64,000 bases of DNA from contig JAJFGB010000009.1 in assembly GCA_021776335.1 (NCBI GenBank), positions 186,001 through 250,000 on the forward strand, given 5' to 3'. Within the stretch, counting starts at the first letter, position 1; every line of letters starts with the position of its first letter. The notes below the pieces were generated by a model. The model was not told the origin of the DNA, searched no databases, and was given only the letters and a program-made list of their open reading frames with translations. The stretch comes from Hyphococcus sp. Its GTDB lineage: Bacteria > Pseudomonadota > Alphaproteobacteria > Caulobacterales > Parvularculaceae. The translations under genes were made by a program, and so were the position numbers. Shown one piece after another: positions 32,062-41,961 of this stretch.

Positions 32062-33948
32062 ATGGGAAAGAATGCAGTCGCGAAGATCGGCGTTGATCTC
32101 ACGGCAAAAATCGCTGGTTTTGAGGCCAACATGGCCAAGGCGACAAGAACCCTCAACAAAAACCAGAAGAAGATGAACAGATCCCTCGAGCGGATCGAAG
32201 GCGGCTTTAAGAAATTGAGCGGTCGCATCGCTGCGTTTGCAACCGTAGCAGGAGTCACTGTTCTTGCCCGCGGTCTGTCGCGGGCGAGCGAAAGCGCGAT
32301 CGCGTTCGGCGATACGTTGGCCAAACAAGCGGATCGCATCGGTGTCTCGGTCGAAGCATTGCAGGAGCTGCGCTTCGCTGCCGAGCGGGGCGGGCTTGGC
32401 CTGGAGGCGCTGGACGGCGGTTTGCTGAAATTGTCGAAGGGTCTCGGTGAGGCGAAAGCCAACACCGGCACCTTGGTTACTATACTTAAAAACATAGATC
32501 CGGATCTGTTGAAGCGGTTGATTGATGCCGACGATCTTGATGTCGCGCTGAAGATCATCCTTGATCGGTTGGCGCAGACAGAAAACGTCATGGAGCGTAA
32601 TGCGATTGCCGCGGCAGCTTTCGGTCGGAGCGCAGGCGCAGCTTTCGGGGCATTCGCCAAGGACGTAGACCCGCTGCGCGCAAAGTTGCGCGATCTGGGC
32701 GGTGTGTTGGATGAAGAACTGGCGCGCAATGCGGAGATCGTCGCAGACAAACTGACGGATCTGGACGTGGTGTTGAAAAACAAACTCCACACCTCCGTCC
32801 TCGAGAACATAGATGGCTTCGTCAAGTTCAAGACTTTGATGAACGAGATCTCACAATTCTCAGTGGAAATGGCGGCCAACATCGGTACGCTTTCGGGAAA
32901 GTTCGACAACTTCCTTGACAGCCTTCCTGGTACGACACTGCGCGACAACGCTAACGAAAGCGCACTCAAACGACGTGCAAAAAGCTTGCAAAAAGTCATT
33001 GATGCGGACCTCGCGGTCGCCGCACGAATTGATGCTCGAGCAGGTTCCGCCGCTGCCGATCGCCTGAAAATGTTGAACGATCGAATCGAGAAGAATACCC
33101 AGAACTTGCAAGCCACGCTTGCGAAGCTAGAAGAAATCGCTACGGCCCCCACGGGCGGATCCGGCACGTCTTTAACAGGATCAACCGGGGCCCTAGGGTC
33201 GAGCTCAGGCACTTCAGGCACTGCCTTGGTGGGCAAGAGCAAGTCCTCGCTCACTCCGCTTGAAAAGCGTGCGAAGGAAGCTGGCGATCGCATTCGCCAG
33301 ATCTTCGAGCAAACTAGAACGCCGTTGGAGGCGCTCACAGCACAACTGAAAGAGATCGATGCGCTGCGGCCGTTCGCACAGACACCGGCGGAATTAGACG
33401 CCATCAATCGCGCGCTGAAAAACGTTAGCGATCAGATGGGTGAATTGAACAGCGGAACGCAAGTCTGGAGAGACTCGATCCAGGACGCGACCAGGGGCAT
33501 AGCTGACGCGCTCTCGCGCGCCATCGTTTTCAGCGACAATCTCGGCGACTCTCTGAAAAGGCTCGCGAAACAACTGGCGGCGCGTGCGCTGACAAATCTC
33601 TTTCTCAGTCTCATACCCGGCGGCGGCGGCGCGAGTGGCGGCGGCGGGTTCTCGTCACTGTTTGGCGGCGGTAAGGCGGGCGGCGGGCGCTCTCCCCCGA
33701 ACGTTCCAGTCGAGGTCGGTGAGCGCGGGCGTGAGTTTATCGTCCCAGATCGTGCGTCCACGGTTATGAACAATGCCGATTCTCGCCGCGCGTTTGGCGG
33801 ACAGTCCGTCGTCATACATCAGACGATCGCGCCGAATTTCGCCGGCAATGCTGCAACGATAGAGGATGTTAGAATGATGTCCGAGCTGACGAAACAGTCC
33901 GCGATGGACGGTGTTATGCGGGCGCTGCGCCGCCCTAGGCACGCTTAG
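32062..33948 (+). CDS. Tail tape measure protein
   Basis: 628 aa, mostly helical. The start KIGVDLTAKIAGFEANMAKATRTLNK and the phage tail tape repeat-like region (FGDTLAKQADRIGVSVEALQ, then LRFAAERGGLGLEALDGG) match the lambda-like tail tape measure family. The Gly-rich stretch (GGGGASGGGGFSSLFGGG) and the ending FIVPDRASTVMNN...HQTIAPNFAG are typical C-terminal features. Family scaling of ~1.5 angstrom per residue predicts a tail near 90-100 nm. Confidence 0.88.
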   Translation: MGKNAVAKIGVDLTAKIAGFEANMAKATRTLNKNQKKMNRSLERIEGGFKKLSGRIAAFATVAGVTVLARGLSRASESAIAFGDTLAKQADRIGVSVEALQELRFAAERGGLGLEALDGGLLKLSKGLGEAKANTGTLVTILKNIDPDLLKRLIDADDLDVALKIILDRLAQTENVMERNAIAAAAFGRSAGAAFGAFAKDVDPLRAKLRDLGGVLDEELARNAEIVADKLTDLDVVLKNKLHTSVLENIDGFVKFKTLMNEISQFSVEMAANIGTLSGKFDNFLDSLPGTTLRDNANESALKRRAKSLQKVIDADLAVAARIDARAGSAAADRLKMLNDRIEKNTQNLQATLAKLEEIATAPTGGSGTSLTGSTGALGSSSGTSGTALVGKSKSSLTPLEKRAKEAGDRIRQIFEQTRTPLEALTAQLKEIDALRPFAQTPAELDAINRALKNVSDQMGELNSGTQVWRDSIQDATRGIADALSRAIVFSDNLGDSLKRLAKQLAARALTNLFLSLIPGGGGASGGGGFSSLFGGGKAGGGRSPPNVPVEVGERGREFIVPDRASTVMNNADSRRAFGGQSVVIHQTIAPNFAGNAATIEDVRMMSELTKQSAMDGVMRALRRPRHA

Positions 33949-34571
33949 TGTCTGTTATTCCGCTGCCCGACGGTGGCGCTGACATCAAATTTCGAGACGC
34001 CAGCTTTGAGCTGGATGGTGCTGATGCCGTCATGGAGTATACCAACGGCGGGCAACAGGTCACGAGTTTTACAAAAAGGCTCTGGAACGCGACATTTGAT
34101 CTGCCGAAGCTTCGCGGATCGAAACTCCGAGAATGGCGCGCGGCGCTCGTTGAACTCACTGAACTGGCCAACACATTCGAGGCGACGCCGCCGGACTTCA
34201 CCGGCGTTTCAACAGGCTACGCCGGCGCTGCCCCTCTGGTTGCCGGCGCGGCGCAAGGTGGTAACACGCTGAACATAGACGGCGCGGCGCCATCCACGAC
34301 GATCGCCAATCGCGGGGACTACTTCTCAACTCCCGTGGCTGGCCTGCCGCAACTCAAAATGCTGACTGCCCCGCTGATAACAGACAGTGGCGGCGCTGCG
34401 ACCGCGAGTTTCAAACCGCCGCTGAGCGCGTCGCCGGCGGACAACGCCGTGCTTGATTTCAATGCGCCCAAGGCCGCATTCCGGTTCGTCAATCCGCGCG
34501 CCCGCTGGTCTCTGGATCTAATGAGAAACGGTGTCATCGGTATCGCTGTGAGAGAGGCGCGCCCGCAATGA
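33948..34571 (+). CDS. Distal tail protein (tail tip region)
   Basis: GTG start overlapping the tape-measure TAG. 207 aa, beta-rich, with a first half like distal tail proteins (MEYTNGGQQVTSFTKRLWNATFDLP) and a second half AYF..DYFSTPVAGLPQ then FRFVNPRARWSLDLMRNG. Position right after the tape measure supports a Dit-like role at the tail tip. Sequence family not certain. Confidence 0.65.
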   Translation: MSVIPLPDGGADIKFRDASFELDGADAVMEYTNGGQQVTSFTKRLWNATFDLPKLRGSKLREWRAALVELTELANTFEATPPDFTGVSTGYAGAAPLVAGAAQGGNTLNIDGAAPSTTIANRGDYFSTPVAGLPQLKMLTAPLITDSGGAATASFKPPLSASPADNAVLDFNAPKAAFRFVNPRARWSLDLMRNGVIGIAVREARPQ

Positions 34572-35209
34572 GCCTTGATCAACGGCTGACCGCAGATGTC
34601 GTGCGGCCAGTATTTGTCGGCCTTCTTGATATCAAGGATGATCCTGTCATGGGATGGACGGGGCCTGGTGTTTTCGCACCGACGCTCACCGGCGACCCGG
34701 ATCTTGACGGCAACCAATTCACGTCCGTTGAAGGGGCCGCCACCATATCCGATTTCGTGGAGTCAATGTCCGGATCGTCTGGCGTGTCGATTACATTTTC
34801 GGGTCATGACAATGACGCGGAGGTCATGAAACAAATCATTCGTGACAAGCGCGTATGGCGGGTTCGCAAAGCGAAGATCTGGCTGTTTTTCTTGATGGAT
34901 GATGAGAAAACGGTTCACCCCGAGTTTCGGCAGCTGTTCTCAGGCGTGATCGCCGAAGTGAAGTCGGCCGACCAGCCATCGTCACCGTCCGCCATTGTCC
35001 TGGATCTGGACGTCGATCTTCAAAACGCTGCCGGCGCGCCCGCAAGGTGGATCGACCATCAACAGTTTAATCTAGGCGACACATGGAGTTCATACATCCT
35101 TGATCTGCTTGTCGGGCCGCTCGCCGGCCCCAGAAATCGCAAACGTGTGCGGCTAACATCTGGCGGCGACCGCGCCGGCTCCAGCCGCGATTCATTTAAC
35201 GTCCGATGA
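34568..35209 (+). CDS. Tail tip/baseplate protein (DUF2163-like region)
   Basis: 213 aa, overlaps both neighbours by ATGA. Contains RPVFVGLLDIKDDPVMGWTG near the start and FRQLFSGVIAEVKSADQPSS in the middle, the pattern of GTA-like tail tip proteins encoded next to the peptidase. No catalytic motif. Probably a baseplate component; the exact family is tentative. Confidence 0.6.
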   Translation: MSLDQRLTADVVRPVFVGLLDIKDDPVMGWTGPGVFAPTLTGDPDLDGNQFTSVEGAATISDFVESMSGSSGVSITFSGHDNDAEVMKQIIRDKRVWRVRKAKIWLFFLMDDEKTVHPEFRQLFSGVIAEVKSADQPSSPSAIVLDLDVDLQNAAGAPARWIDHQQFNLGDTWSSYILDLLVGPLAGPRNRKRVRLTSGGDRAGSSRDSFNVR

Positions 35210-35649
35210 AAACAAATCCAGAAAAATGCGCCGACTGGCCGCGCCAGTTAAATCTGTACCTGGCTGAGGCGCAGCATCGCTACGCAAAAACCGGCCTCAA
35301 ATGGGGCGAGTTCGACTGCTGCACATTCGCGTTCGATTGGGTCTTGCGTTGCACCGGAGAAGATCCGATGGCGGACTACAGGGGCGCGTACAAAACAAAA
35401 AAAGAAGCGCTCGAAGTTTTACGCGACAAGGGCGGCGGCACGCTGCTCAGCGCCTGCAAGCAGTATTTTGGAAAGCCTGTCAAAGGTCCGTCCGGTCATC
35501 GCGGCGATGTTGCCTATCTGAAGTCGGAAAAGGCCTGCGGCATCTTCGTGACCCGTGGTTCCCTGATGGCCGCCGTATTTCTCGGCGAAGGCGGATTGGT
35601 AAGCGCGAAGGCTCATGACGCCGCCTGGGCCTTTAGGGTCGGCCGTTAG
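35206..35649 (+). CDS. Tail-associated NlpC/P60-like peptidase (DUF6950-like)
   Basis: 147 aa. The catalytic Cys lies in KWGEFDCCTFAFDWV (Cys38), with a downstream His in GPSGHRGDVAYL. DYRGAYKTKKEALEVLRDKGGGTL is typical of the DUF6950 branch. Such proteins hydrolyse peptidoglycan peptides when the tail penetrates the wall. Sits between tail tip and hub genes, as in lambda K and GTA systems. Confidence 0.8.
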   Translation: MKTNPEKCADWPRQLNLYLAEAQHRYAKTGLKWGEFDCCTFAFDWVLRCTGEDPMADYRGAYKTKKEALEVLRDKGGGTLLSACKQYFGKPVKGPSGHRGDVAYLKSEKACGIFVTRGSLMAAVFLGEGGLVSAKAHDAAWAFRVGR

Positions 35650-35657
35650 ATCAATCC

Positions 35658-38600
35658 ATGGGACAGGTAATCAAAAAGGTCGCCGGTTTCATCGGCGCCG
35701 TCGTCGTGTCCGCGATCGGTGTCGTTCTGGCGCCCTTCACTGGCGGCGCGTCAATCGTCGTCGCTGGAAAAATTGCGTCGGCGCTTGTCATCAGCAATGT
35801 TGCGAGCCTGGCGGGAGAGCTGGTTTCTAGTTCGCCGCCAACATTTGAGGAGACCGGCGCCAACGCCCGCGCGCACGCTTTTTCAGATCCGGACGCACTA
35901 GGCGACTTTGTTTTCGGAACCACTGCTACCCATTTCAGTTTGACTTTCGAGCAGCCTCACGGAATCAACAAAGAGCAAATAACGGATGTGTGGGCGCATG
36001 CCTGGCACAAAATCGAAAGCTATCAGAAGCTGTGGGTCGAGAAGGAGCTGGTCTCATTCACCGGTCAATCCGCCACGGGTGAATTCGCCGGCATACTGAC
36101 ATGGAAGCAGTCCTTTGGCACGCAGATACAATCCGCCCCAAGTCTGCCGGGTACGGTATATGGGGCGACTGATAAGGGCGCCGGCGTTGCATATTCCGCG
36201 CTCACCTGGAACCTCGCCAACCAGACCAAACTGAAGAACGGCGTCCCTACGCAGATCATGGCTGAGGTGCAGGGCGCGCATCTGTACGATCCACGGCTAG
36301 ACTCCACAGTCGGCGGTGTCGGCTCACAGCGCTATAATGATCAGTCGACCTGGACGTGGAACGATGGCAACGCCGCGCTGGTCCTCCTGCGGTATATCAT
36401 CGGCGAGTATTCTGCCGCCGGCGATCTGATCTGGGGTATGGGCGCCGATCAGGGCGATGTTGAGCTCGCTTCGTTCATCGCGATGGCGAACGTCTCGGAT
36501 GAAATCGTCGACGGTGTCCCGCGTTACAGGTTGGGCGGCACGTTTGCGACGTCCAATGTCCACGAGGATTTCATTTCTCGCTGGCAAGACGAGACTGGCG
36601 GCCGCCACGCGCGCATCAATGGCAAGCGTTTTGTCCACTTGCCGCACGATGATCTGACCTCCATCAAGACGTTTACAACAGACGATGTTCTATCGAGCCA
36701 CCCGATCGAGTATTCTGGCGCCGGTGACATCGCGAAGTTATATAACACCGGGCGCGGCCGGTTTATCGATCCAACAAAGAACTATCAGGGCGCGGACTTT
36801 CCGGTAGTCAAGGAAGCGGCCGCGATCGTTGACGACGGCCGCGCGCGCGTATTGCCGCTGGAATATTCCTGGATACAGGATCGATCGATCGCAGAGCGGA
36901 TAACCCGCATCAAGATAAGGCGGTCGCGCTTTCAACAGACATGGACCTTCGCTCTGGGTTGGGAGGGTTTTCTATACGCTCCGTTTAGTGTTCTCACGAT
37001 CAACTTCAAATCGACCAACTTCCAGGACCAGCTGGTTCGGATTGTCGACATGCGCATGTCGCCCACCGGTGTCGTTCTGATCAAGGTTCAGGAAGAAGAC
37101 CCGTCGATTTACGACACGACGATGCCGCTCGGCACGCCGTCGACAGCGAACGCGGTGCCGGACCACATCGGCACCCTTGAAACCGTAACTCCGGGTATCG
37201 TTGGACAGGCCGTGGACGCGCAAATCTCAGCGCACAGTTCATGGAGCTTCAAGTCCAGCCTTGACGGTTTTACTGCGGTCGGCGCAAATCTGACGACAAA
37301 CGTGCTGAATGCGTCGATCGCTTCCACCGGTACAGATCCGCAATTTCTGTCACCGACCATTGCGATAGACGGTGTTTTGGCGACCAGAATCCGGGTTCGA
37401 ATTCGACGCACAGCGGGAACGGGCTGGGACGGTAAGGTGATGTATGTCACCGCCGGCCACGCCGCGACGCTCAGTCACCGAAAGGAAATAGCAACAGATC
37501 CGACAATCCTAAATAGGCCCGTCACGATCGAATTTGACATGGCTAACCTTACGGCCGGCGGCACCGACTGGGTCGACAGTATCATCACGCAATTGAGATT
37601 CGATTTCGGAGCAACAGCCGCCGACGCTTTCGACATCATGTGGATCATCGTCGGCGATGTAGGCGTGGCGCCGGGACCGCGCGCGACGCAATATACAAAC
37701 GGCGAATTCGTCGACGATCTAAGGCCTGGTGAAGCCGGCGCGAACATCACAGAAACCCGCGTTTCATCTGACACGTCAAATGTCGGCGGGACTGCAGCGG
37801 CGGCGGTCAGAGACAACGCCGAGCTTGGCTTAAATCTCACGACGAGCAACGGAACAGTGCTGCACCGATCGTCTGTTGATCGATTGCTGTTCACCGCGCA
37901 CGAAGATTTCGACATGGATGAGGGCCCCAACAGGCGCAGGTTGGCAAACGGGCTCATTCCATTTTCGAGCAGAAACGGGAACTCACACACATACAACCCA
38001 ACTTTCAGTACACAGCCGAAAGTCCGCTTTAACGCCGCCGGCACTGCGTTCGATCCGGCGCTCAACTCTGTCACAAAAGCGCTTTTCATGGTGCGCGCTG
38101 TTACAAGCCATACTGTTTCTGGGTTTACGTCGTCGCTCTTGCTGAAAGAGCGCGACCTCGGGACCATCACAAACAGATCGCTGAACTGCAACTCGCCGGC
38201 GACCGGCCTGCAGCGAGATACGCCAAATAAGGGAATCAATGACAGCGGAACGACCGCGACGGTCGGCGATTCCTATACGCTCAATTTCGTCTTGACGTTG
38301 ACGGGGTTTAACCAGGCCGGCGAAGACTTTCCGGGCAAAGCGCGTGTTGAAGTTTACGAGAATAGTTCTGGCGCTTTTGTTTTGAAAAACTCAACAAACG
38401 TCGCTGGACCTGACAACCTGACACCGACGAACGTCGGCGGTTCGGTCGGGTTCGTTCAGAATGGTATAGACACAGCGGACAATTTCAGGATCCTCGTTGT
38501 TAAGACCAGCGGCGGGTCAAGTGCTGTCTCAATCTCAGGCACGCCAACCATAAACTACCAGACCAGCGATGTCACAGGCGCCACATCGGTCAGCGCTACC

Positions 38601-38666
38601 CCAACGGGTGTAGATGATGTCACCGGCGACATTTTATTCAATGAAGACACGGGGCAGGTGGTCTGA
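35658..38666 (+). CDS. Central tail hub / host specificity protein (J-like)
   Basis: 1002 aa. The N-terminus has a hydrophobic segment (FIGAVVVSAIGVVLAPFTGGAS). A hub region follows up to ~residue 480 with VWAHAWHKIESYQKLWV, YNDQSTWTWNDGNAALVLLRYI and FPVVKEAAAIVDDGRARVLPLEYSWIQD, as in phage tail tip J-family and GTA gp15 proteins. The C-terminal half is Thr/Ser/Asp-rich and beta-structured, likely the receptor-facing part. Contains TDDVLSSHPIEYSGAGDIAKLYN. Largest prophage protein. Confidence 0.83.
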   Translation: MGQVIKKVAGFIGAVVVSAIGVVLAPFTGGASIVVAGKIASALVISNVASLAGELVSSSPPTFEETGANARAHAFSDPDALGDFVFGTTATHFSLTFEQPHGINKEQITDVWAHAWHKIESYQKLWVEKELVSFTGQSATGEFAGILTWKQSFGTQIQSAPSLPGTVYGATDKGAGVAYSALTWNLANQTKLKNGVPTQIMAEVQGAHLYDPRLDSTVGGVGSQRYNDQSTWTWNDGNAALVLLRYIIGEYSAAGDLIWGMGADQGDVELASFIAMANVSDEIVDGVPRYRLGGTFATSNVHEDFISRWQDETGGRHARINGKRFVHLPHDDLTSIKTFTTDDVLSSHPIEYSGAGDIAKLYNTGRGRFIDPTKNYQGADFPVVKEAAAIVDDGRARVLPLEYSWIQDRSIAERITRIKIRRSRFQQTWTFALGWEGFLYAPFSVLTINFKSTNFQDQLVRIVDMRMSPTGVVLIKVQEEDPSIYDTTMPLGTPSTANAVPDHIGTLETVTPGIVGQAVDAQISAHSSWSFKSSLDGFTAVGANLTTNVLNASIASTGTDPQFLSPTIAIDGVLATRIRVRIRRTAGTGWDGKVMYVTAGHAATLSHRKEIATDPTILNRPVTIEFDMANLTAGGTDWVDSIITQLRFDFGATAADAFDIMWIIVGDVGVAPGPRATQYTNGEFVDDLRPGEAGANITETRVSSDTSNVGGTAAAAVRDNAELGLNLTTSNGTVLHRSSVDRLLFTAHEDFDMDEGPNRRRLANGLIPFSSRNGNSHTYNPTFSTQPKVRFNAAGTAFDPALNSVTKALFMVRAVTSHTVSGFTSSLLLKERDLGTITNRSLNCNSPATGLQRDTPNKGINDSGTTATVGDSYTLNFVLTLTGFNQAGEDFPGKARVEVYENSSGAFVLKNSTNVAGPDNLTPTNVGGSVGFVQNGIDTADNFRILVVKTSGGSSAVSISGTPTINYQTSDVTGATSVSATPTGVDDVTGDILFNEDTGQVV

Positions 38667-39373
38667 TGCCAAAAAGTTTCATGCTCCCCACACTACGCAC
38701 ACGGATCGACGCAGGTGATTTTGAAATGGATCAGCTGCAGGTCGACTCTGCAAACTTGATTGATCTGGCGATCGACAAGTCGAACCCGAACATCTTGCTG
38801 CTGAAGCATCCGACCTGGCCTGACTTCTTTCAATGCCCAGGGGAGAATTGTCGCCATTGGCGCCATGTCGACACTCTGATTGATTGCCGGCACATAGACC
38901 CGAAAGATGGAACCGAAGGGCAGCCATTCATGTGCGATGGTTGCTGGACGTTTATGGTCCATCGGGCCGGTAAGGACAGAAGCTTGTTCGAGAAAGTGGC
39001 CATTGAGCTACAACAGGAAATCGGAAAGCGATCAACATTTAAGCAACGGCAAACCATATTGCGTGATCGCGTCCGCAGAAAAGTGGATCGTTCAAAGGCG
39101 ATCGACGACCTTCTGGACCCAATCGCGGATGTCATGCAGAAAACGTCGCTCGCTGACATGGTTCCTGCATTGAAGCAGAAAAAACTGGACGGGTCGGATC
39201 TGTCATGCAGTGAAGTCTGCGACTTCATGCTCAACCGCAAAATGAACGACGGTGTCCTGATCACTATGCGCCACACGCGCAATATGCCGATCAGTTTGTG
39301 GCTAGGGTTGCACAATGCTCCCAAACCAGAAGTCGATCGGGTGCGAGGCCTGCCTCGCGACTTCCTTCCCTAG
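38666..39373 (+). CDS. Hypothetical protein after the tail hub (235 aa), Cys-rich N-half
   Basis: ATG overlaps the hub stop (TGATG). Residues ~55-95 have FQCPGENCRHWRHVDTLIDC and FMCDGCWTFMV, possibly a zinc-binding unit. The second half is helical and charged (KRSTFKQRQTILRDRVRRKV). Sits between the hub and lysozyme genes; may be a tail accessory or lysis-control factor. No family recognised. Confidence 0.6.
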   Translation: MPKSFMLPTLRTRIDAGDFEMDQLQVDSANLIDLAIDKSNPNILLLKHPTWPDFFQCPGENCRHWRHVDTLIDCRHIDPKDGTEGQPFMCDGCWTFMVHRAGKDRSLFEKVAIELQQEIGKRSTFKQRQTILRDRVRRKVDRSKAIDDLLDPIADVMQKTSLADMVPALKQKKLDGSDLSCSEVCDFMLNRKMNDGVLITMRHTRNMPISLWLGLHNAPKPEVDRVRGLPRDFLP

Positions 39374-39385
39374 GAGACATTCGCA

Positions 39386-39973
39386 ATGAAAACATCAGAA
39401 AATGGCGTGGCGCTTTTAAAGCGCCACGAGGGCCTCGAGCTGGAAGCCTACCAGGACATCGCCAGCATCTGGACTATTGGCTATGGCCACACGGCCGACG
39501 TTGCTGCCGGCGACGTTCTCACTGAAGAGGGCGCGACGTCGCTGCTGTCTCGAGATCTTGCGTCACGTGAAGACGCGATCGCGCGCCTGGTCACTGTGTC
39601 ACTCAATCAGAACGAATTCGATGCGCTCGTGTCGCTGATCTACAATATCGGCATAGACGCATTCAGGGGATCGACTGCGCGTCGCCGCCTCAACGCCGGC
39701 GACCGCATCGGTGCTGCGGAGGCGATGACCTGGTGGAACAAAGCAACAGTCAACGGCGTCTTGCGAGAAGTTACCGGCCTGACGCGCCGCCGCGTTGCTG
39801 AGCGTGCATTGTTTCTGACGCCGATCGAGCGCCTCAGTTTCGACGAATGCGGCGATACGGGCCGCGTTACGACGCCCGGCAAATCCGCAACAATCAGTGA
39901 ACGAACAATAAACCCAACCGTCACCGATGCTGGCGGCAAAAAATGGAGTCTATTCGGATGGATGCCAAGATGA
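39386..39973 (+). CDS. Endolysin, GH24 lysozyme
   Basis: 195 aa with the T4-lysozyme triad at correct spacing: Glu15 (RHEGL), Asp24 (AYQD) and Thr30 (WTIGYGHT). It cleaves peptidoglycan glycan. The core is ~150 residues, followed by a ~45-residue tail (TPGKSATISERTINPTV...SLFGWMPR). No signal anchor at the N-terminus, so it needs a holin. AGGAGA precedes the ATG. Confidence 0.92.
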   Translation: MKTSENGVALLKRHEGLELEAYQDIASIWTIGYGHTADVAAGDVLTEEGATSLLSRDLASREDAIARLVTVSLNQNEFDALVSLIYNIGIDAFRGSTARRRLNAGDRIGAAEAMTWWNKATVNGVLREVTGLTRRRVAERALFLTPIERLSFDECGDTGRVTTPGKSATISERTINPTVTDAGGKKWSLFGWMPR

Positions 39974-41928
39974 CAGACAAAACAGAAATCCTATCAGACA
40001 TTGACGATATTGAAGCCGATATCGCCGCGGTCAGGGCAAAGGTTGTGTTGCATTGGCCCGACGTCGATCAACCCGGTGGCGAAGACCCGGCGCCCGGAGA
40101 AGGGGACCCCCCGGTTCCAGAAGAGCCGGAAAACCCCGGTGAGCCAGAGGATCCTGAGGAGCCAGAAGAACCGGAGACGCCCGAAGATCCGGAAGAGCCG
40201 GAAGATCCTGGGACGCCGGTAGACCCGGAGGATCCGCCCACGACGCCTCCGCCTGGTCCGACGTCGCCGCCTGCGGCCGGCGCGTATAAGTTCCAGGGCG
40301 GGCCCTGGTTTATGCGCCGATGGAATACAGAAGGCGCGCCGGCGAACCTGTTTAAATGCAATATCGGCAACTGGTTCGTTGGCGACAGAACAGCAAACCT
40401 AAAACTGGACGAACAATACATCGATCAGGCAACGGGAATGCCGATGCAGATCCCTGCCGGCGTGTCGAAAATTTCGTCTGACTATTATTTTGATCGGCCG
40501 ACAGGTTTCGAGGGGCATTGGGTTGTTGAGGCGATCGGCGATAACCCGATTATTTCGGCGGGTTTAATGCCCAATGTAAACAAGATTTCTGACGCGCGTT
40601 TTGAGTTCGTGGTTGATGGGTCATTCAAGCCGGTGTTGACCGTCGTGATTGATGCGATTGGCCCAGGCGGTTTGCAAGATATCATTCTCTGCCGGATTGA
40701 GGATGAGCAGCGCATCAAAGCGGGCGAAAAATGGGGCACGCGGTTTCTGAATGAAGCGAACAGATATGACATCATCCGCACGATGGACCTACAGCTGACA
40801 AATGGCACATTTGTCAACAGAGCGAATTTGATCGCGCCGGAAGGGTACAAATTCTGGGGCTCGCAAGGTCATCGTTATGCGTCGCTTCCCTTGGAGCACG
40901 CGCTGAAACTTGGTCAGGAAGCAGATTGCGAGATATGGCTAAATGCGCCGTTGCATCTCGGGTTTCCCTATGATTGGAAGGATCCCAGGATCACTGGCGG
41001 CGCCAATACATTGGGGTCTCTGCAGCTTGTCGCGTCGCAAAAGGTAGATGAGATCTTTTCAAGCAATGAGTGGGACCTCTACGCAGACCGGCTCGTGTCG
41101 TCATTGACAAAAGCGAATTATGACCCAAACAAAATGCTCTATATTGAGCTTGGCAATGAAATCTGGAACGCTGGCGGTTATGGATTCTTGCTCCAGACGC
41201 AATATGCGAACGGCATAGGTCAGCATCTAACCGGCAACAACCACCAGAACAAACTGGCCCATGGACATTTATCAATGCGCCTAATTCTGGCTGTCGAAGC
41301 GGCGATGCAGCGGGCCGGTTTGAACCAAGCGATCACTTATGTTTTTGCGGGCCAAGCCGCAGTCGCATGGGGCACCAAGCAATATCTCATTGGCGCCGAC
41401 CAGTTTTGCAAATCGCGCGGGCTTGCGTTTGCTGACTATGCTGCAAAGATCGGCGTATCCGTCGCGTCATATTGGGGCGCGTCATGGGACAAGCAGATGG
41501 GCTTTGCTGCATGGAATGCGGCAATCGCTGCGGACCCTGACGCGGCCGCTAAAACGCGCGCAGACTTTTTGGTGAACGGTCCGGCAAATAGTACCGGGAC
41601 ACTGAACTGGATTGTCAAACAGTTTCACGCGCATGCCGCTGAGGCCCAAAAATACGGCGTTAAAATGATCGGCGCCTATGAGGGCGGCAATCACGACAGC
41701 CCGCCGAAACAGATCCCCCGATCATTCTATGATCAATATGCCTGGGGTCCGGAAGGCGCCCGCGTCAACACGGAAGTGCAAAAAGCGCTGATCGCCGCTT
41801 TCCCCGGCATCATCCTTTCAAACTACGTTCTGTTTGGACCGGCCAAGGGCGGACAGCCCTGGCATGACGGATCGCCGGAAAACCCTACCGACATGTCGCG
41901 AAGCTGGGATGCGTTTAAGCGGCCATAA
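39970..41928 (+). CDS. Putative GH-A clan glycoside hydrolase with Pro/Glu-rich linker
   Basis: 652 aa from the ATG that overlaps the lysozyme stop. Order: an N-terminal acidic helix (ILSDIDDIEADIAAVRAKVV), ~60 residues of PE-rich linker (EEPENPGEPEDPEEPEEPE type), then a ~540-residue domain. The domain shows a barrel-like order with ELGNEIWNAGG (Glu397, acid/base candidate) and GAYEGGNH (Glu571, nucleophile candidate), the NE...E layout of clan GH-A enzymes. No signal peptide. Inference: a polysaccharide depolymerase released at lysis or attached to virions; substrate unknown. Confidence 0.6.
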   Translation: MTDKTEILSDIDDIEADIAAVRAKVVLHWPDVDQPGGEDPAPGEGDPPVPEEPENPGEPEDPEEPEEPETPEDPEEPEDPGTPVDPEDPPTTPPPGPTSPPAAGAYKFQGGPWFMRRWNTEGAPANLFKCNIGNWFVGDRTANLKLDEQYIDQATGMPMQIPAGVSKISSDYYFDRPTGFEGHWVVEAIGDNPIISAGLMPNVNKISDARFEFVVDGSFKPVLTVVIDAIGPGGLQDIILCRIEDEQRIKAGEKWGTRFLNEANRYDIIRTMDLQLTNGTFVNRANLIAPEGYKFWGSQGHRYASLPLEHALKLGQEADCEIWLNAPLHLGFPYDWKDPRITGGANTLGSLQLVASQKVDEIFSSNEWDLYADRLVSSLTKANYDPNKMLYIELGNEIWNAGGYGFLLQTQYANGIGQHLTGNNHQNKLAHGHLSMRLILAVEAAMQRAGLNQAITYVFAGQAAVAWGTKQYLIGADQFCKSRGLAFADYAAKIGVSVASYWGASWDKQMGFAAWNAAIAADPDAAAKTRADFLVNGPANSTGTLNWIVKQFHAHAAEAQKYGVKMIGAYEGGNHDSPPKQIPRSFYDQYAWGPEGARVNTEVQKALIAAFPGIILSNYVLFGPAKGGQPWHDGSPENPTDMSRSWDAFKRP

Positions 41929-41961
41929 TATGCAATTTCGAATTCGATCGGGAGTTTAAAA

